Assembly (NCBI GenBank): GCA_947502265.1
Contig: CANMZB010000011.1
Coordinates: 1-64,000, forward strand
DNA from: an uncultured Sulfitobacter sp.
Lineage (GTDB): Bacteria; Pseudomonadota; Alphaproteobacteria; Rhodobacterales; Rhodobacteraceae
Direction: 5' to 3'
Length of the DNA stretch: 64,000 bases
Shown: positions 56,262-64,000 of the stretch, piece after piece
Position numbering within the stretch: position 1 is the stretch's first letter
How the letters are laid out: each line of letters begins with the position of its first letter
Notes under the pieces: generated by a model
What the model was told of the DNA's origin: nothing
Database searches by the model: none
The model's input: the letters and a program-made list of their open reading frames with translations, nothing else
Translations under genes and position numbers: made by a program

Positions 56262-56890
56262 TGCGCAAACCGCGCAGCATGTGGAGCCTTGAAACCCTTG
56301 GCCGCGTGCGTCTGTCGCGGCATTTTTACATGCGTGATTTTCTGATGAGCGAGATCAGCGCGTTTTACGGCATCCCCAACGTGCCGGACGATCCCGATCT
56401 GGCCATCGCGCGCGGGCGGCAGTTGTGCGAGGAACTGCTGGACCCGCTGGAAGAAACCTTTGGCCGCATCGCGATCCGCTCCGGCTATCGGTCACAGGCG
56501 CTTAATACCTACGGTAACGCCCATGATTTTAACTGCGCGCGCAGCGATAACCCGATCGAGTGCCATATCTGGGACATCCCCGGCACATCCGTCGCGGGAA
56601 CGTCGCTGGTGATCCCGTGGTTTGCCGACCGCTACGCCAATGGGCGCGACTGGCGTGATCTGGCGTGGTGGGTGCATGACCATCTGCCCTATTCCGAGAT
56701 GTGGTTTTTTCCCAAGCTGGCTGCGTTCAATCTGGTGTGGCGGCCGACGCCGCTGCGCACGATCTCAAGCTATATCGCGCCGCGCGGGATGTTGCTGCGC
56801 AGTGGCGAAGCCCCTGACGAGGACAATGCCGCGCGCGCGGCGCGTTATGGCGATTTCCCACCGTTTCGGGGCGTCAAACATCCGCAGTGA
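56261..56890 (+). CDS. Peptidase M15-like protein, 209 aa
   Basis: A protein with partial likeness to D-Ala-D-Ala carboxypeptidase/M15A domains. RLSRHFYMRDFLMSEISAFY is followed by SGYRSQALNTYGNAH and a later MWFFPKLAAFNLVW. The SGYRS and the His/Asp residues near HDFNCARSDN and CHIWDIPG could be zinc ligands, but the full HxxxxxxD...HxH set is not clear. No signal peptide is seen, which is unusual for a cell-wall enzyme. Starts with a one-base overlap with the VOC gene. Confidence 0.6.
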   Translation: MRKPRSMWSLETLGRVRLSRHFYMRDFLMSEISAFYGIPNVPDDPDLAIARGRQLCEELLDPLEETFGRIAIRSGYRSQALNTYGNAHDFNCARSDNPIECHIWDIPGTSVAGTSLVIPWFADRYANGRDWRDLAWWVHDHLPYSEMWFFPKLAAFNLVWRPTPLRTISSYIAPRGMLLRSGEAPDEDNAARAARYGDFPPFRGVKHPQ

Positions 56891-56960
56891 GCGGGCAGGG
56901 GTTGTGCCTTGGGGCGCGCCAAGGCATTGCTGGGGTGTAATACCAAAGAGGGTCTGACAG

Positions 56961-57671
56961 ATGGCAGAGGCGCTTGTTTTGTTGCCGGGCACCATGAGCG
57001 ACGCGCGCTTGTTCGGGCCGCAAATCGCCGAGTTGTCGTCGGATACGGCGGTGATGGTAGCCCCCGTGACGCAAGGCGAGCGGATCGAGGAAATTGCGTC
57101 CGGCTTGCTGGACCTGTTGCCGAAACGTTTTGCGCTGGCGGGGCTGTCTTTGGGGGGCATCGTCGCAATGGAAATTCTGCGCCGCGCCCCCGACCGTGTG
57201 GCGCGTATTGCGCTGATGAACACCAGCCCGCTGGCCGAAACACCCGTTGTCGCCGCCAACCGCGAACCGCAGATCGTCAAGGTCCGCTCGGGACGACTGG
57301 TGGAAGTCATGCGCGAACAGATCAAGCCATCATCGCTTGCGCCGGGGCCGTATCGCGGTGAAGTGCTGGAACTGGCGATGGACATGGCACAAACGCTGGG
57401 ACCGGAGGTGTTTATTCGCCAGTCGCGCGCCTTGCAGCGGAGCAAGGACCAGCAGGTCACGCTGCGCAAATGCAAGGTGCCTGCATTGGTTCTTTGCGGT
57501 GCGCATGATCCTGTTCACCCTGTCAAACGCCATGAATTCATGGCTGAACTCATCCCTTATGCGCGGCTATGTGTGTTGGAAAACGCAGGCCAGTTGCCGA
57601 CATTGGAGCAACCCGAAGAAACAACAGCCGCGCTGCGCGACTGGCTTAAACAGCCGTTTGTTTTGCAATAA
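56961..57671 (+). CDS. Alpha/beta hydrolase, 236 aa
   Basis: A small serine hydrolase with VLLPGTMSDARLF (oxyanion), nucleophile elbow LAGLSLGGIVAME (GLSLGG with Ser), and a catalytic Asp/His in LVLCGAHDPVHPVKRHEFM and VLENAGQLPTLEQPEE, where the last His of the triad appears replaced by Gln (AGQLP instead of AGHLP). That change could impair catalysis. The group includes esterases and lactonases. It lies 70 bases after the M15-like gene and converges with the DUF6151 gene. Confidence 0.85.
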   Translation: MAEALVLLPGTMSDARLFGPQIAELSSDTAVMVAPVTQGERIEEIASGLLDLLPKRFALAGLSLGGIVAMEILRRAPDRVARIALMNTSPLAETPVVAANREPQIVKVRSGRLVEVMREQIKPSSLAPGPYRGEVLELAMDMAQTLGPEVFIRQSRALQRSKDQQVTLRKCKVPALVLCGAHDPVHPVKRHEFMAELIPYARLCVLENAGQLPTLEQPEETTAALRDWLKQPFVLQ

Positions 57672-57674
57672 CGA

Positions 57675-58250
57675 TTAGCGGGGCAGGGGCAGCTTTGCCT
57701 GCTCCCCGGCCGTGGGGATGTGGACTTCGGCAACCGGCTTACCGGATTTAATGTCGAAAAACGGGGTCTGTTTCCAGCGCCCGCTGATCCGCGCGGTAAA
57801 CGCGCGCCACATCGTGCCACCATAAAGGCGCAGGATGCTGCTGTGGCGGGAGGTGCCGTTTGGCTGCGGGATGAATGCCTCGATGGCGACAGGACCAAGA
57901 GCGGATGTGTCTTCCATAAGATTGGTCATCATCCCGGCAAGCGCGAAGCGCGGTGTGGGCAGCATCGTAAACAGCGGCACACCACAACACTGCGCGCGCC
58001 AGCGAAGCAATCCACCCTCGCTGAACGAGAAAACCGCGAGGTTCTCGCGCCCCTGCGCAAAGCTGATTTTGTCAGGTGTCGTCTGGTAAAGCTCCACCCC
58101 GCGATCCCGAGGATCCATACCGGTGGTAAAGACAACCGCCGCGCGGCAATGGGCGCAATAACAGCGCACATGATTGCCACGGGGCGGGCCCGCGTCATGC
58201 AACGTACCCTTTATCCCGCCGCAAGTGCAGGAAAAGGGTACGTCTGCCAT
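57675..58250 (-). CDS. DUF6151/GFA-like zinc protein
   Basis: 191 residues. Cysteines are arranged as in the GFA/CENP-V zinc-binding fold: FSCTCGGIKGTL, HVRCYCAHCRAAVVF and WRAQCCGVPLF. The match to DUF6151, a close GFA relative, is from memory. GFA members bind S-hydroxymethylglutathione, but this protein's substrate is unknown. The C-terminal half contains a second sheet (MWRAFTARISGRWKQTPFFD). It is downstream of phaZ by 3 bases, so it is probably expressed with it. Confidence 0.75.
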   Translation of the reverse strand: MADVPFSCTCGGIKGTLHDAGPPRGNHVRCYCAHCRAAVVFTTGMDPRDRGVELYQTTPDKISFAQGRENLAVFSFSEGGLLRWRAQCCGVPLFTMLPTPRFALAGMMTNLMEDTSALGPVAIEAFIPQPNGTSRHSSILRLYGGTMWRAFTARISGRWKQTPFFDIKSGKPVAEVHIPTAGEQAKLPLPR

Positions 58251-58253
58251 GGC

Positions 58254-59621
58254 TTAAGCGGCTGTGGTTTTAGCTGTGGTGGTCTTTTGGGTCGCCGTGT
58301 CTTTGGCTGCCGTATCCTTGGCGGCCGTGTTTTCGACAGCGGTTACTTTGGCGTCTGCTGCCTGTTTGCGGCGATAACCGGGAGGGGTCGCTTTTTCGTG
58401 ATCGTCGATGAAGTCCAGCACAAGAGGGCGGATGTTGTTGCGCCAGCTTTTGCCAGCGAAAATACCGTAATGCCCTGCACCGTCTTCTACATGGCTTGCC
58501 TTTTTGTCGTCGGGCAGGCCCGAGCACAGCGCAAGTGCGGCAATACATTGGCCGGGGGCCGTGATGTCATCTTTGGTGCCTTCAACCGTCATCACGGCAA
58601 CAGTTGTGATTTTGCCGATGTCTACCTTCTTGCCGTTCACGACAAAATCGTTGGTACCGACTTCATGTTTCTGGAAAATACGTTCGACGGTCGACAAGTA
58701 GAATTCCGCCGTCATGTCCATCACGGAGAGATATTCGTCGTAGAATTTGTTGTGTTTATCGTGCTCGTGCGCTTCGCCCTTTGCGACCCGCGATATCTGG
58801 TTTTTAAAAGCGTCGGCGTGCGTTTCCGAATTCATCGAGATGAACGAGGATAGTTGCAGCAGGCCGGGATAAACCTTGCGGCCCACGCCTTTGTATTTGA
58901 AGCCAACTTGCTGGATCATCATGTGCTCGAGCTGGCCCATGGTGACCGAATGGCCAAAGTCGGTGACTTCGGTCGGGGCCGCGCTTGGGTCGATCGGACC
59001 ACCGATCAGGGTAAGCGAGCTTGGCTGCGCTTTTGGGTCTTCCTCGGCCAGATACGCAGTGGCGGCCAGGGCAAGCGGCGCGGGCTGGCATACGGCGATC
59101 ACATGTGTGTCGGGGCCAAGATGGCGCAGGTAATCCACCAGATACATAGTGTAATCTTCGACATCGAATTTGCCGGCACTCACCGGAATGTCGCGGGCAT
59201 TGTGCCAGTCGGTGATATAAATTTCGCAATCAGGCAGCAGGCTGATCACGGTCGAGCGTAGCAAGGTCGCATAGTGGCCGGACATGGGCGCGACCAGCAG
59301 CACTTTGCGCTTTTTAGTGGTCCGGTTCTGAACGCGGAAATGCAGCAGATCGCCAAACGGGCCGGTAAGCTCGATTTCTTCCGTGACCAGCCGGTCCTGA
59401 CCGTTTTCGGCGACGAAAGACGGGATGTTCCAGTCAGGTTTCATTACCATGCGGCTGAACGCCCGTTCGGTCACTTCGCCCCACGCGCTTATCCATTGGA
59501 AAGCAGGGTTGGGAAAAAATGAAAGAGCGGGGTAAGATGACATCGCAAGCGCAGAGGCCCCGAGCCACTGGTTTGTGTTACGAATGGTTTCCATCATGTC
59601 GTAAGATGCCATATAACGCAT
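58254..59621 (-). CDS. phaZ: Intracellular polyhydroxyalkanoate depolymerase
   Basis: Breaks down stored PHA in granules. 455 residues, with the conserved DUF3141/PhaZ-type N-terminal domain (MASYDMMETIRNTNQWLGAS), then MSGHYATLLRSTVISLLPDC, YITDWHNARDIPVSAGKFDV, the nucleophile VCQPAPLALA (Cys178) and the acid/His block HVEDGAGHYGIFAGKSWRNN. The cysteine in place of lipase Ser is normal for this class. The last about 40 residues are low-complexity (TAAKDTAAKDTATQKTTTAK), absent in many relatives. Divergent from phaC across 118 bases. Confidence 0.95.
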   Translation of the reverse strand: MRYMASYDMMETIRNTNQWLGASALAMSSYPALSFFPNPAFQWISAWGEVTERAFSRMVMKPDWNIPSFVAENGQDRLVTEEIELTGPFGDLLHFRVQNRTTKKRKVLLVAPMSGHYATLLRSTVISLLPDCEIYITDWHNARDIPVSAGKFDVEDYTMYLVDYLRHLGPDTHVIAVCQPAPLALAATAYLAEEDPKAQPSSLTLIGGPIDPSAAPTEVTDFGHSVTMGQLEHMMIQQVGFKYKGVGRKVYPGLLQLSSFISMNSETHADAFKNQISRVAKGEAHEHDKHNKFYDEYLSVMDMTAEFYLSTVERIFQKHEVGTNDFVVNGKKVDIGKITTVAVMTVEGTKDDITAPGQCIAALALCSGLPDDKKASHVEDGAGHYGIFAGKSWRNNIRPLVLDFIDDHEKATPPGYRRKQAADAKVTAVENTAAKDTAAKDTATQKTTTAKTTAA

Positions 59622-59706
59622 GTATGTACTCCTGTGGTTTCACCCTTTGGACGGGGCCACGGCGCAGCCGGACGCGGTCTGTTGTTCCTTGGGGGTAAAC
59701 AAAATG

Positions 59707-59718
59707 CTGCAAGTGCAA
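59707..59718. promoter_or_regulatory. Imperfect PhaR-type operator before phaC
   Basis: CTGC-AAGT-GCAA, one base from the CTGC-N4-GCAG half-site palindrome of PhaR, 22 bases before the phaC start. It may let PhaR modulate phaC, but one mismatch and a chance occurrence of such short sites make it tentative. Confidence 0.35.
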
Positions 59719-59739
59719 ACATAGGGGGGATGATGTGCT

Positions 59740-61545
59740 ATGACAACCGATTCAAAAGAAAATGGTGAACCAAGTGAGGCGTCTTTGACACGCTTGACTG
59801 AAAACTTGAGGAAAGTTGACGAATTACGCCAGCGCTTCACGCATGTCATGACCCATCGCAGCACACATCAGGCCGCCCTTGATGGTCCGAATCAGGAGCT
59901 TTTTACCAAGGCCGCGCAATCTTACATGCAGGACGCGATGACCAATCCGGCCAAGCTATTTGAACATCAGCTTGGCTACTGGACCAAATCCGTCACCCAC
60001 TTTGTCGAGGCGCAGCAGGCGTTCGTCAACGCAAAGCAGGAAGAGCCCGCCGATGGCGCCCCGCAGGATCGCCGTTTTGGCAATCCGCTCTGGGAGAAAC
60101 ACCCCTATTTCAACTTCCTCAAGCAACAGTACCTCCTGAATGCCGAGGCGCTGACGCAGGCTGTGGAGGAGGTCGATGATATGGAGCCGCGTGAAAAGCA
60201 GCGGCTGCAATATTTCTCGCGCCAGATCATCGACATGATGAGTCCGACCAATTTCCTGTCGACCAATCCGGATGCTTTGCAACGGGCGGTGGATACAGAA
60301 GGGGGAAGCCTGATCAGGGGGCTGGAAAACCTGATCTCGGATCTGGAGGCGAACAACGGCGAGTTGATCGTGCGTCTCGCGGATGAAGATGCGTTTGAAC
60401 TGGGCGGTAACATCGCCACATCGCCGGGCAAAGTGGTCTTTCGTAACCGGATGTTGGAGTTGATCCAATACAGCCCCACCACCGAAGACGTTCATGAGAC
60501 CCCGCTGGTGGTGTTCCCGCCGTGGATCAACAAATACTATATTCTCGACCTCAAAGCGCAAAACTCCTTTGTGAAGTGGGTCGTCGATCAGGGCTATACC
60601 TTGTTCATGGTGTCCTGGGTCAATCCCGACAAAACCTATCGCGATGTGGGGATGGGCGATTACGTCGAAGACGGGTATCTTGCGGCGTTCCGCGAGGTGA
60701 AGGCGATCACCGGCGAAAAGAAGATCAACGTCATCGGCTATTGCATCGCGGGCACCACTCTTGCGCTGACGCTGTCGCTGATGAAACAGACCGGCGATAA
60801 ATCGGTCAATTCCGCGACCTTCTTTACCGCGCTCACCGATTTCAGCGATCAGGGCGAATTCCAGCCGTTCCTCACGGAGGATTTCATTGACGGAATCGAG
60901 GCGGAAACCGCAGACAAGGGCATCCTGCCGTCAATCGTGATGGCGCGGACCTTCTCTTTCCTGCGCTCGAACGATCTGGTGTACGGCCCCGCGATCAAAA
61001 GCTACATGTTGGGCGAGACACCGCCCGCCTTCGATCTTCTCTATTGGAACGGCGACGGGGCCAACTTGCCTGCGAAGATGGCGATGGAATATCTGCGCGG
61101 CCTTTGCCAGCGCAACGAACTGGCCGATGGGGGGTATGATCTGCTTGGTCATCACCTTGTGCTGGACGAAGTGGATGTCCCTCTGTGCGCCGTGGCCTGC
61201 GAGACGGATCACATTGCGCCCTGGAAAGACAGCTATCGCGGGGTGCAGCAGATGGGCAGCACCGACAAGACCTTTATCATGTCTCAGTCGGGCCATATCG
61301 CGGGCATCGTCAACCCGCCCAGCAAGGGCAAATACGGACACTATATCAACAAGGATCTGGATCTGGATCATGAGGCATGGCTGGAGGGGGCCGATTTTAC
61401 CAAAGGGTCATGGTGGCCACGGTGGGGTAAATGGCTTCATCAGCGCTCTGGAGAGATGATTCCCGCCCGCAAGCCGGGTGATGGCGGGAGAAAAATTATC
61501 AGTGACGCACCGGGGGCCTATGTTGCCGTAAAGGCAAGGGGCTGA
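59740..61545 (+). CDS. phaC: Class I polyhydroxyalkanoate synthase
   Basis: Polymerises 3-hydroxyacyl-CoA to PHA on the granule surface. The lipase-like box GYCIAGTTLA carries the catalytic Cys335; the acid is Asp490 in CETDHIAPW and the His is His519 in SQSGHIAGIVNPP. The conserved FPPWINKYYILDLKAQNSFV and VSWVNPDKTYRDVG precede the box. At 601 residues it is the class I form, with no PhaE-type partner. The start is at 59740, behind a G-run (GGGGGGA). phaP follows after 178 bases. Confidence 0.97.
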   Translation: MTTDSKENGEPSEASLTRLTENLRKVDELRQRFTHVMTHRSTHQAALDGPNQELFTKAAQSYMQDAMTNPAKLFEHQLGYWTKSVTHFVEAQQAFVNAKQEEPADGAPQDRRFGNPLWEKHPYFNFLKQQYLLNAEALTQAVEEVDDMEPREKQRLQYFSRQIIDMMSPTNFLSTNPDALQRAVDTEGGSLIRGLENLISDLEANNGELIVRLADEDAFELGGNIATSPGKVVFRNRMLELIQYSPTTEDVHETPLVVFPPWINKYYILDLKAQNSFVKWVVDQGYTLFMVSWVNPDKTYRDVGMGDYVEDGYLAAFREVKAITGEKKINVIGYCIAGTTLALTLSLMKQTGDKSVNSATFFTALTDFSDQGEFQPFLTEDFIDGIEAETADKGILPSIVMARTFSFLRSNDLVYGPAIKSYMLGETPPAFDLLYWNGDGANLPAKMAMEYLRGLCQRNELADGGYDLLGHHLVLDEVDVPLCAVACETDHIAPWKDSYRGVQQMGSTDKTFIMSQSGHIAGIVNPPSKGKYGHYINKDLDLDHEAWLEGADFTKGSWWPRWGKWLHQRSGEMIPARKPGDGGRKIISDAPGAYVAVKARG

Positions 61546-61580
61546 TTCAAAACGTCTTTGATGAGGGCTTGGAGGTTCTA

Positions 61581-61629
61581 TGCTGCATTGCAGAAAGTAC
61601 TTGAAATGCCGCAGTGCAGCATCTATATA
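61581..61629 (+). promoter_or_regulatory. phaP promoter with overlapping PhaR operator
   Basis: A sigma70-like promoter TTGAAA (61601-61606), 17 bases, TATATA (61624-61629) precedes phaP. Around it are TGCTGCATTGCAG (61581-61593, containing the exact PhaR palindrome CTGC-ATT-GCAG) and GCAGTGCAGCA (61611-61621) within the spacer; the latter's complement TGCTGCACTGC nearly matches the former. PhaR bound here would block RNA polymerase. Confidence 0.8.
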
Positions 61630-61723
61630 GTTTGTAGACGCAGAGAGAGGGACGAGCCACTCACTGCGGAGTAAATCAAAACCGGCGTATCGCGTCGGGT
61701 GATGCAAACAAAGGATTAAACCA

Positions 61724-62170
61724 ATGACCAACAAGACACCTGACATGACAGCAATGCTCAAAGACATGATGGGCGCGTTCCCAGTAGACACATCCGCAAT
61801 GGGTGCATCGTTCAAATCTTCCGCTTCCCTGAACGAAAAGCTGTCCGGCGTTGCGCTGTCCGCAGTTGAAAAATCCACCGAGATTTCTTCCAAGTGGACA
61901 AAAGACACCGTTGCAAAGCTGACCGAGATGGCAAAAGCCAAGAACGAGCCAGCGGATTATGCAAAAGCAATGACAGATTTCGCAACGGCTTATTCCGAAG
62001 CCGCATCCGAGCATATGTCTGCTTTCGCTGAAGTTGCCAAAAAAGTTCAGACTGACACAGTCGAGCTGATGATGGCTGCGGGCAAGGACATGTCCGAAGA
62101 AGCACAGACGGCTATGACCAAAGCGACAAACGACGTGCAGTCGGCTGCGAAAAAAGCGACCACAAAGTAA
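61724..62170 (+). CDS. phaP: Phasin
   Basis: Coats PHA granules. A 148-residue amphipathic, mainly helical protein (MTAMLKDMMGAFPVDTSAMG, VEKSTEISSKWTKDTVAKLT, FATAYSEAASEHMSAFAEVA, AQTAMTKATNDVQSAAKKAT), low in aromatic and Cys residues and rich in Ala, Lys, Thr and Met, as in phasin_2 family members. It has AAAGGA 8 bases upstream. The promoter and PhaR site are 95-143 bases upstream, and a strong terminator follows. Confidence 0.92.
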   Translation: MTNKTPDMTAMLKDMMGAFPVDTSAMGASFKSSASLNEKLSGVALSAVEKSTEISSKWTKDTVAKLTEMAKAKNEPADYAKAMTDFATAYSEAASEHMSAFAEVAKKVQTDTVELMMAAGKDMSEEAQTAMTKATNDVQSAAKKATTK

Positions 62171-62219
62171 GTCTTACGACTTTTGCGCGCTGTCCGGTTT
62201 GAGCGGGCGGGGGCGCAGG

Positions 62220-62252
62220 GGGCGAGCTGGAAACAGCTCGCCCTTTCTTTTT
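62220..62252 (+). terminator. Rho-independent terminator of phaP
   Basis: A perfect 10-bp stem GGGCGAGCTG/CAGCTCGCCC with a GAAA tetraloop and TTTCTTTTT behind it, 50 bases after the phaP stop. phaR must have its own promoter or depend on readthrough. Confidence 0.95.
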
Positions 62253-62307
62253 GCCAAAGCGGGGCTTACTCTCTACAAAAGCAATCCTGCTACCGGGAGG
62301 ACGATAT

Positions 62308-62874
62308 ATGACAGACACCGGCAAACCTCTTCTGATCAAGAGATATGCAAGCCGACGGCTCTATAACACCGAGACGAGCGATTATGTGACGCTTGACGAT
62401 ATTGCGGGCTTTATCCGGGATGGTCGAGAGGTGCAGATCGTTGATCTGAAATCTGGTGACGATCTAACGCGACAATATCTTTTGCAGATCATCGCGGAGC
62501 ACGAAAGCCGCGGTGAAAGCGTCCTGCCGGTGGATGTGCTTAACGATCTGGTGCGCAGCTATATGACCGGAAATGTGAGCGTCGTACCCGAGTTTCTCAA
62601 GCAATCCTTTGACATGCTGCGTGACGGGCAATCCAAAGTGATGGAGAACATGAGTTCGATGAATCCTCTGGCGAAGATGCCGGGGTTTGACGCGATGAAA
62701 AGCCAGCAAGAAGTGTTTCTCAAGGCGATGACGGGCGGCTGGACCGGCGGCGCGGGTGGAACGGCCTCGAATGCGAACGCGACGCAGCAAAAGCCGACGG
62801 AAACAGCCGAAGATCTGGACGCGATCAAGCGGCAGTTGTCAGAGCTGCAAGAGAAGCTTTCCAAGTTGAAGTAA
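62308..62874 (+). CDS. phaR: PHA synthesis repressor PhaR
   Basis: Binds PHA granules and DNA; it represses phaP (and often itself) until PHA forms and titrates it. The N-terminal PHB_acc_N domain is KPLLIKRYASRRLYNTETSD and YVTLDDIAGFIRDGREVQIV; the following PHB_acc domain has HESRGESVLPVDVLNDLVRS. The C-terminal part is a helix after a Gly/Thr/Ala-rich linker (GGWTGGAGGTASNANATQQK). At 188 aa it is normal for the group. Start at 62308 behind GGGAGG. It follows the phaP terminator. Confidence 0.95.
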   Translation: MTDTGKPLLIKRYASRRLYNTETSDYVTLDDIAGFIRDGREVQIVDLKSGDDLTRQYLLQIIAEHESRGESVLPVDVLNDLVRSYMTGNVSVVPEFLKQSFDMLRDGQSKVMENMSSMNPLAKMPGFDAMKSQQEVFLKAMTGGWTGGAGGTASNANATQQKPTETAEDLDAIKRQLSELQEKLSKLK

Positions 62875-62951
62875 TCGACCGGACTATTGCGTAAAACGGA
62901 TGGAAGGCGGGCATTGGTCCGCCTTTATCGTGTCGCGGCCGTGATGAAACC

Positions 62952-64000
62952 CTAAAATCCCAGCCGGTCGCGTAGTGCATACCAGCTCATTGCGAGGACC
63001 AGAAGAGGCGAGCGCATGGCAGGTCCGCCGGGAAACGGCAGGCAGGGAAGGGCGGCCATCGTGTCGAAACCGTCACCATCACCCTGCACCGCGCGCGCCA
63101 TCAACTGCCCCGCATGGGTCGCCGTGCCAAGGCCGTGGCCCGAGTACCCCGAGGCCGACAACACGTTGGGCGCGAGACGTGCCAGATAGGGTAGACGCTT
63201 CATCGTGATCCCCAATGTGCCGCCCCACGCATAGTCGATTTTCACATCTTTCAGATGCGGAAACACCACCGACATCGGCTTGCGCACCAAACCCGCAATG
63301 TCGGAGGGAAAGCGGTAACCATAGCTTTCGCCGCCGCCGAACAGCAGCCGCCCGTCATGGCTGAGCCTGAAATAATTCACCACAAAGCGGCTGTCAGCCA
63401 CCGCCACATCGCGCGGCAGCACGTCTTTGATGCGATCGCCCAAAGGTTCTGTCGCGGCGATGAAATTGTTGATGGGCATCACCCGCGCGGCGACGCGGCG
63501 GTTCAGCCCGCCCAGATAACCGTTACACGCGAGAATCACGTGATCGGCGGTCACATGGCCCGCATCGGTGCGCACGGTGGCGGGTGTGCCTTCGTCAATG
63601 TCGTGGACTGCGCTACGCTCGTGAATGTGCACGCCCGCAGCGGCGGCGGCCCGTGCCAGCCCCAGCGCAAAGTTCAGCGGATGCAGATGCGCCGCCCCCG
63701 TATCAAGCATCCCGCCGCGATAATCCGGCGACGGGCAGACCGATTGCAATGCAGCATGATCCAACGTTTCAATCTGGTTGTAGCCATAGGTCTTCTCAAG
63801 AAATGCGGCGTATTCGTGCATGTGGCGCACGTCTGCATTTGTGGATGCCGTCCATGCAACGCCGGGTTTGAGGTGGCACCCAATGTCAAAACGCCCGATC
63901 AGATCCTTGACCAGCGCTTTGGCGTCCTCCCCCATCTCCCACAGCTTTGCCGCCTCCGGTGCGCCCATCAACCGTTCCAGCGCGTCCTGCTCCAGCCGCT
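62952..64000 (-). CDS. DAO-family FAD oxidoreductase (PuuB/OrdL-like), 5' end outside window
   Basis: The frame runs past the window edge; the N-terminal dinucleotide GxGxxG must lie beyond 64000. What is seen is about 350 residues: CNGYLGGLNRRVAARVMPIN, FIAATEPLGDRIKDVLPRDV, ADSRFVVNYFRLSHDGRLLF with GGGESYGY, and a C-terminal HGLGTATHAGQLMARAVQGD. These fit gamma-glutamylputrescine oxidase and related FAD-dependent amine oxidases. Its exact substrate cannot be told. The gene converges with phaR. Confidence 0.85.
   Translation of the reverse strand, partial: RLEQDALERLMGAPEAAKLWEMGEDAKALVKDLIGRFDIGCHLKPGVAWTASTNADVRHMHEYAAFLEKTYGYNQIETLDHAALQSVCPSPDYRGGMLDTGAAHLHPLNFALGLARAAAAAGVHIHERSAVHDIDEGTPATVRTDAGHVTADHVILACNGYLGGLNRRVAARVMPINNFIAATEPLGDRIKDVLPRDVAVADSRFVVNYFRLSHDGRLLFGGGESYGYRFPSDIAGLVRKPMSVVFPHLKDVKIDYAWGGTLGITMKRLPYLARLAPNVLSASGYSGHGLGTATHAGQLMARAVQGDGDGFDTMAALPCLPFPGGPAMRSPLLVLAMSWYALRDRLGF

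Overview
The window is a 64 kb chromosomal segment from an alphaproteobacterium of the order Rhodobacterales, most likely the marine Roseobacter group. The evidence is the gene content and order: pccB and pccA of 510 and 681 residues with a nearby methylmalonyl-CoA mutase, a permease-hda-ppk-ppx cluster, a compact proS followed by lolE-lolD, an LdtR-type MarR regulator beside sdhE, and phaZ divergent from phaC-phaP-phaR. Coding density is high and most genes are GC-rich. No rRNA, tRNA or CRISPR array was recognised by eye.

Left part (1-26.1 kb): a small unknown gene and a metallophosphoesterase precede the propionyl-CoA route. Propionyl-CoA carboxylase (pccB, pccA) and methylmalonyl-CoA mutase carry propionyl-CoA towards succinyl-CoA. 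Four small genes, two of them lipoproteins, lie between pccB and pccA; a DUF4174 gene, a sulfotransferase-like gene and a relic of an Mrr restriction gene lie between pccA and the mutase. Then come a TerB-DnaJ protein, an endonuclease/exonuclease/phosphatase-fold protein, the polyphosphate pair ppx and ppk in a leftward operon with hda and an AI-2E family permease, and a rightward series pepT, proS, a PQQ-type sugar dehydrogenase, a DUF2937 gene and the lipoprotein-release transporter lolE-lolD.

Middle (26.1-46.4 kb): 26.7-30.4 kb is decayed DNA. It holds a frameshifted Ldh2-family dehydrogenase, an IS903-group IS5 element with intact ends but a broken transposase, a probable HsdR fragment, and a second deleted IS5-family transposase; two intact genes (a DMT transporter and a HELTH-motif lipoprotein) sit inside it. 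parE, two alpha/beta hydrolases, a MATE exporter, an aspartate aminotransferase, an XRE regulator, sdhE and the ldtR-like gene follow. At 41.3-43.9 kb a translationally coupled pair has the form of a surface-lipoprotein secretion system (type XI, Slam-like): a lipoprotein with a Ser/Gly/Asp/Thr-rich stalk and an outer-membrane barrel protein with N-terminal TPR repeats. After thyX comes an AT-richer DUF4917 gene with SIR2-like motifs, a candidate transferred defence gene.

Right part (46.4-64 kb): a cold-shock gene and an ArsC-like gene are followed by a leftward bufferin operon (bufA1, bufB/MNIO, bufC, DoxX), in which a perfect 10-bp hairpin separates the precursor gene from the modifying enzyme. 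thrS with a clear terminator, two MFS transporters, small hydrolases and VOC proteins follow. The window then reaches the polyhydroxyalkanoate locus: depolymerase phaZ leftward; synthase phaC, phasin phaP and repressor phaR rightward. A consensus promoter interleaved with a CTGC-N3-GCAG palindrome precedes phaP. The last gene, a DAO-family oxidoreductase, is cut by the window edge.
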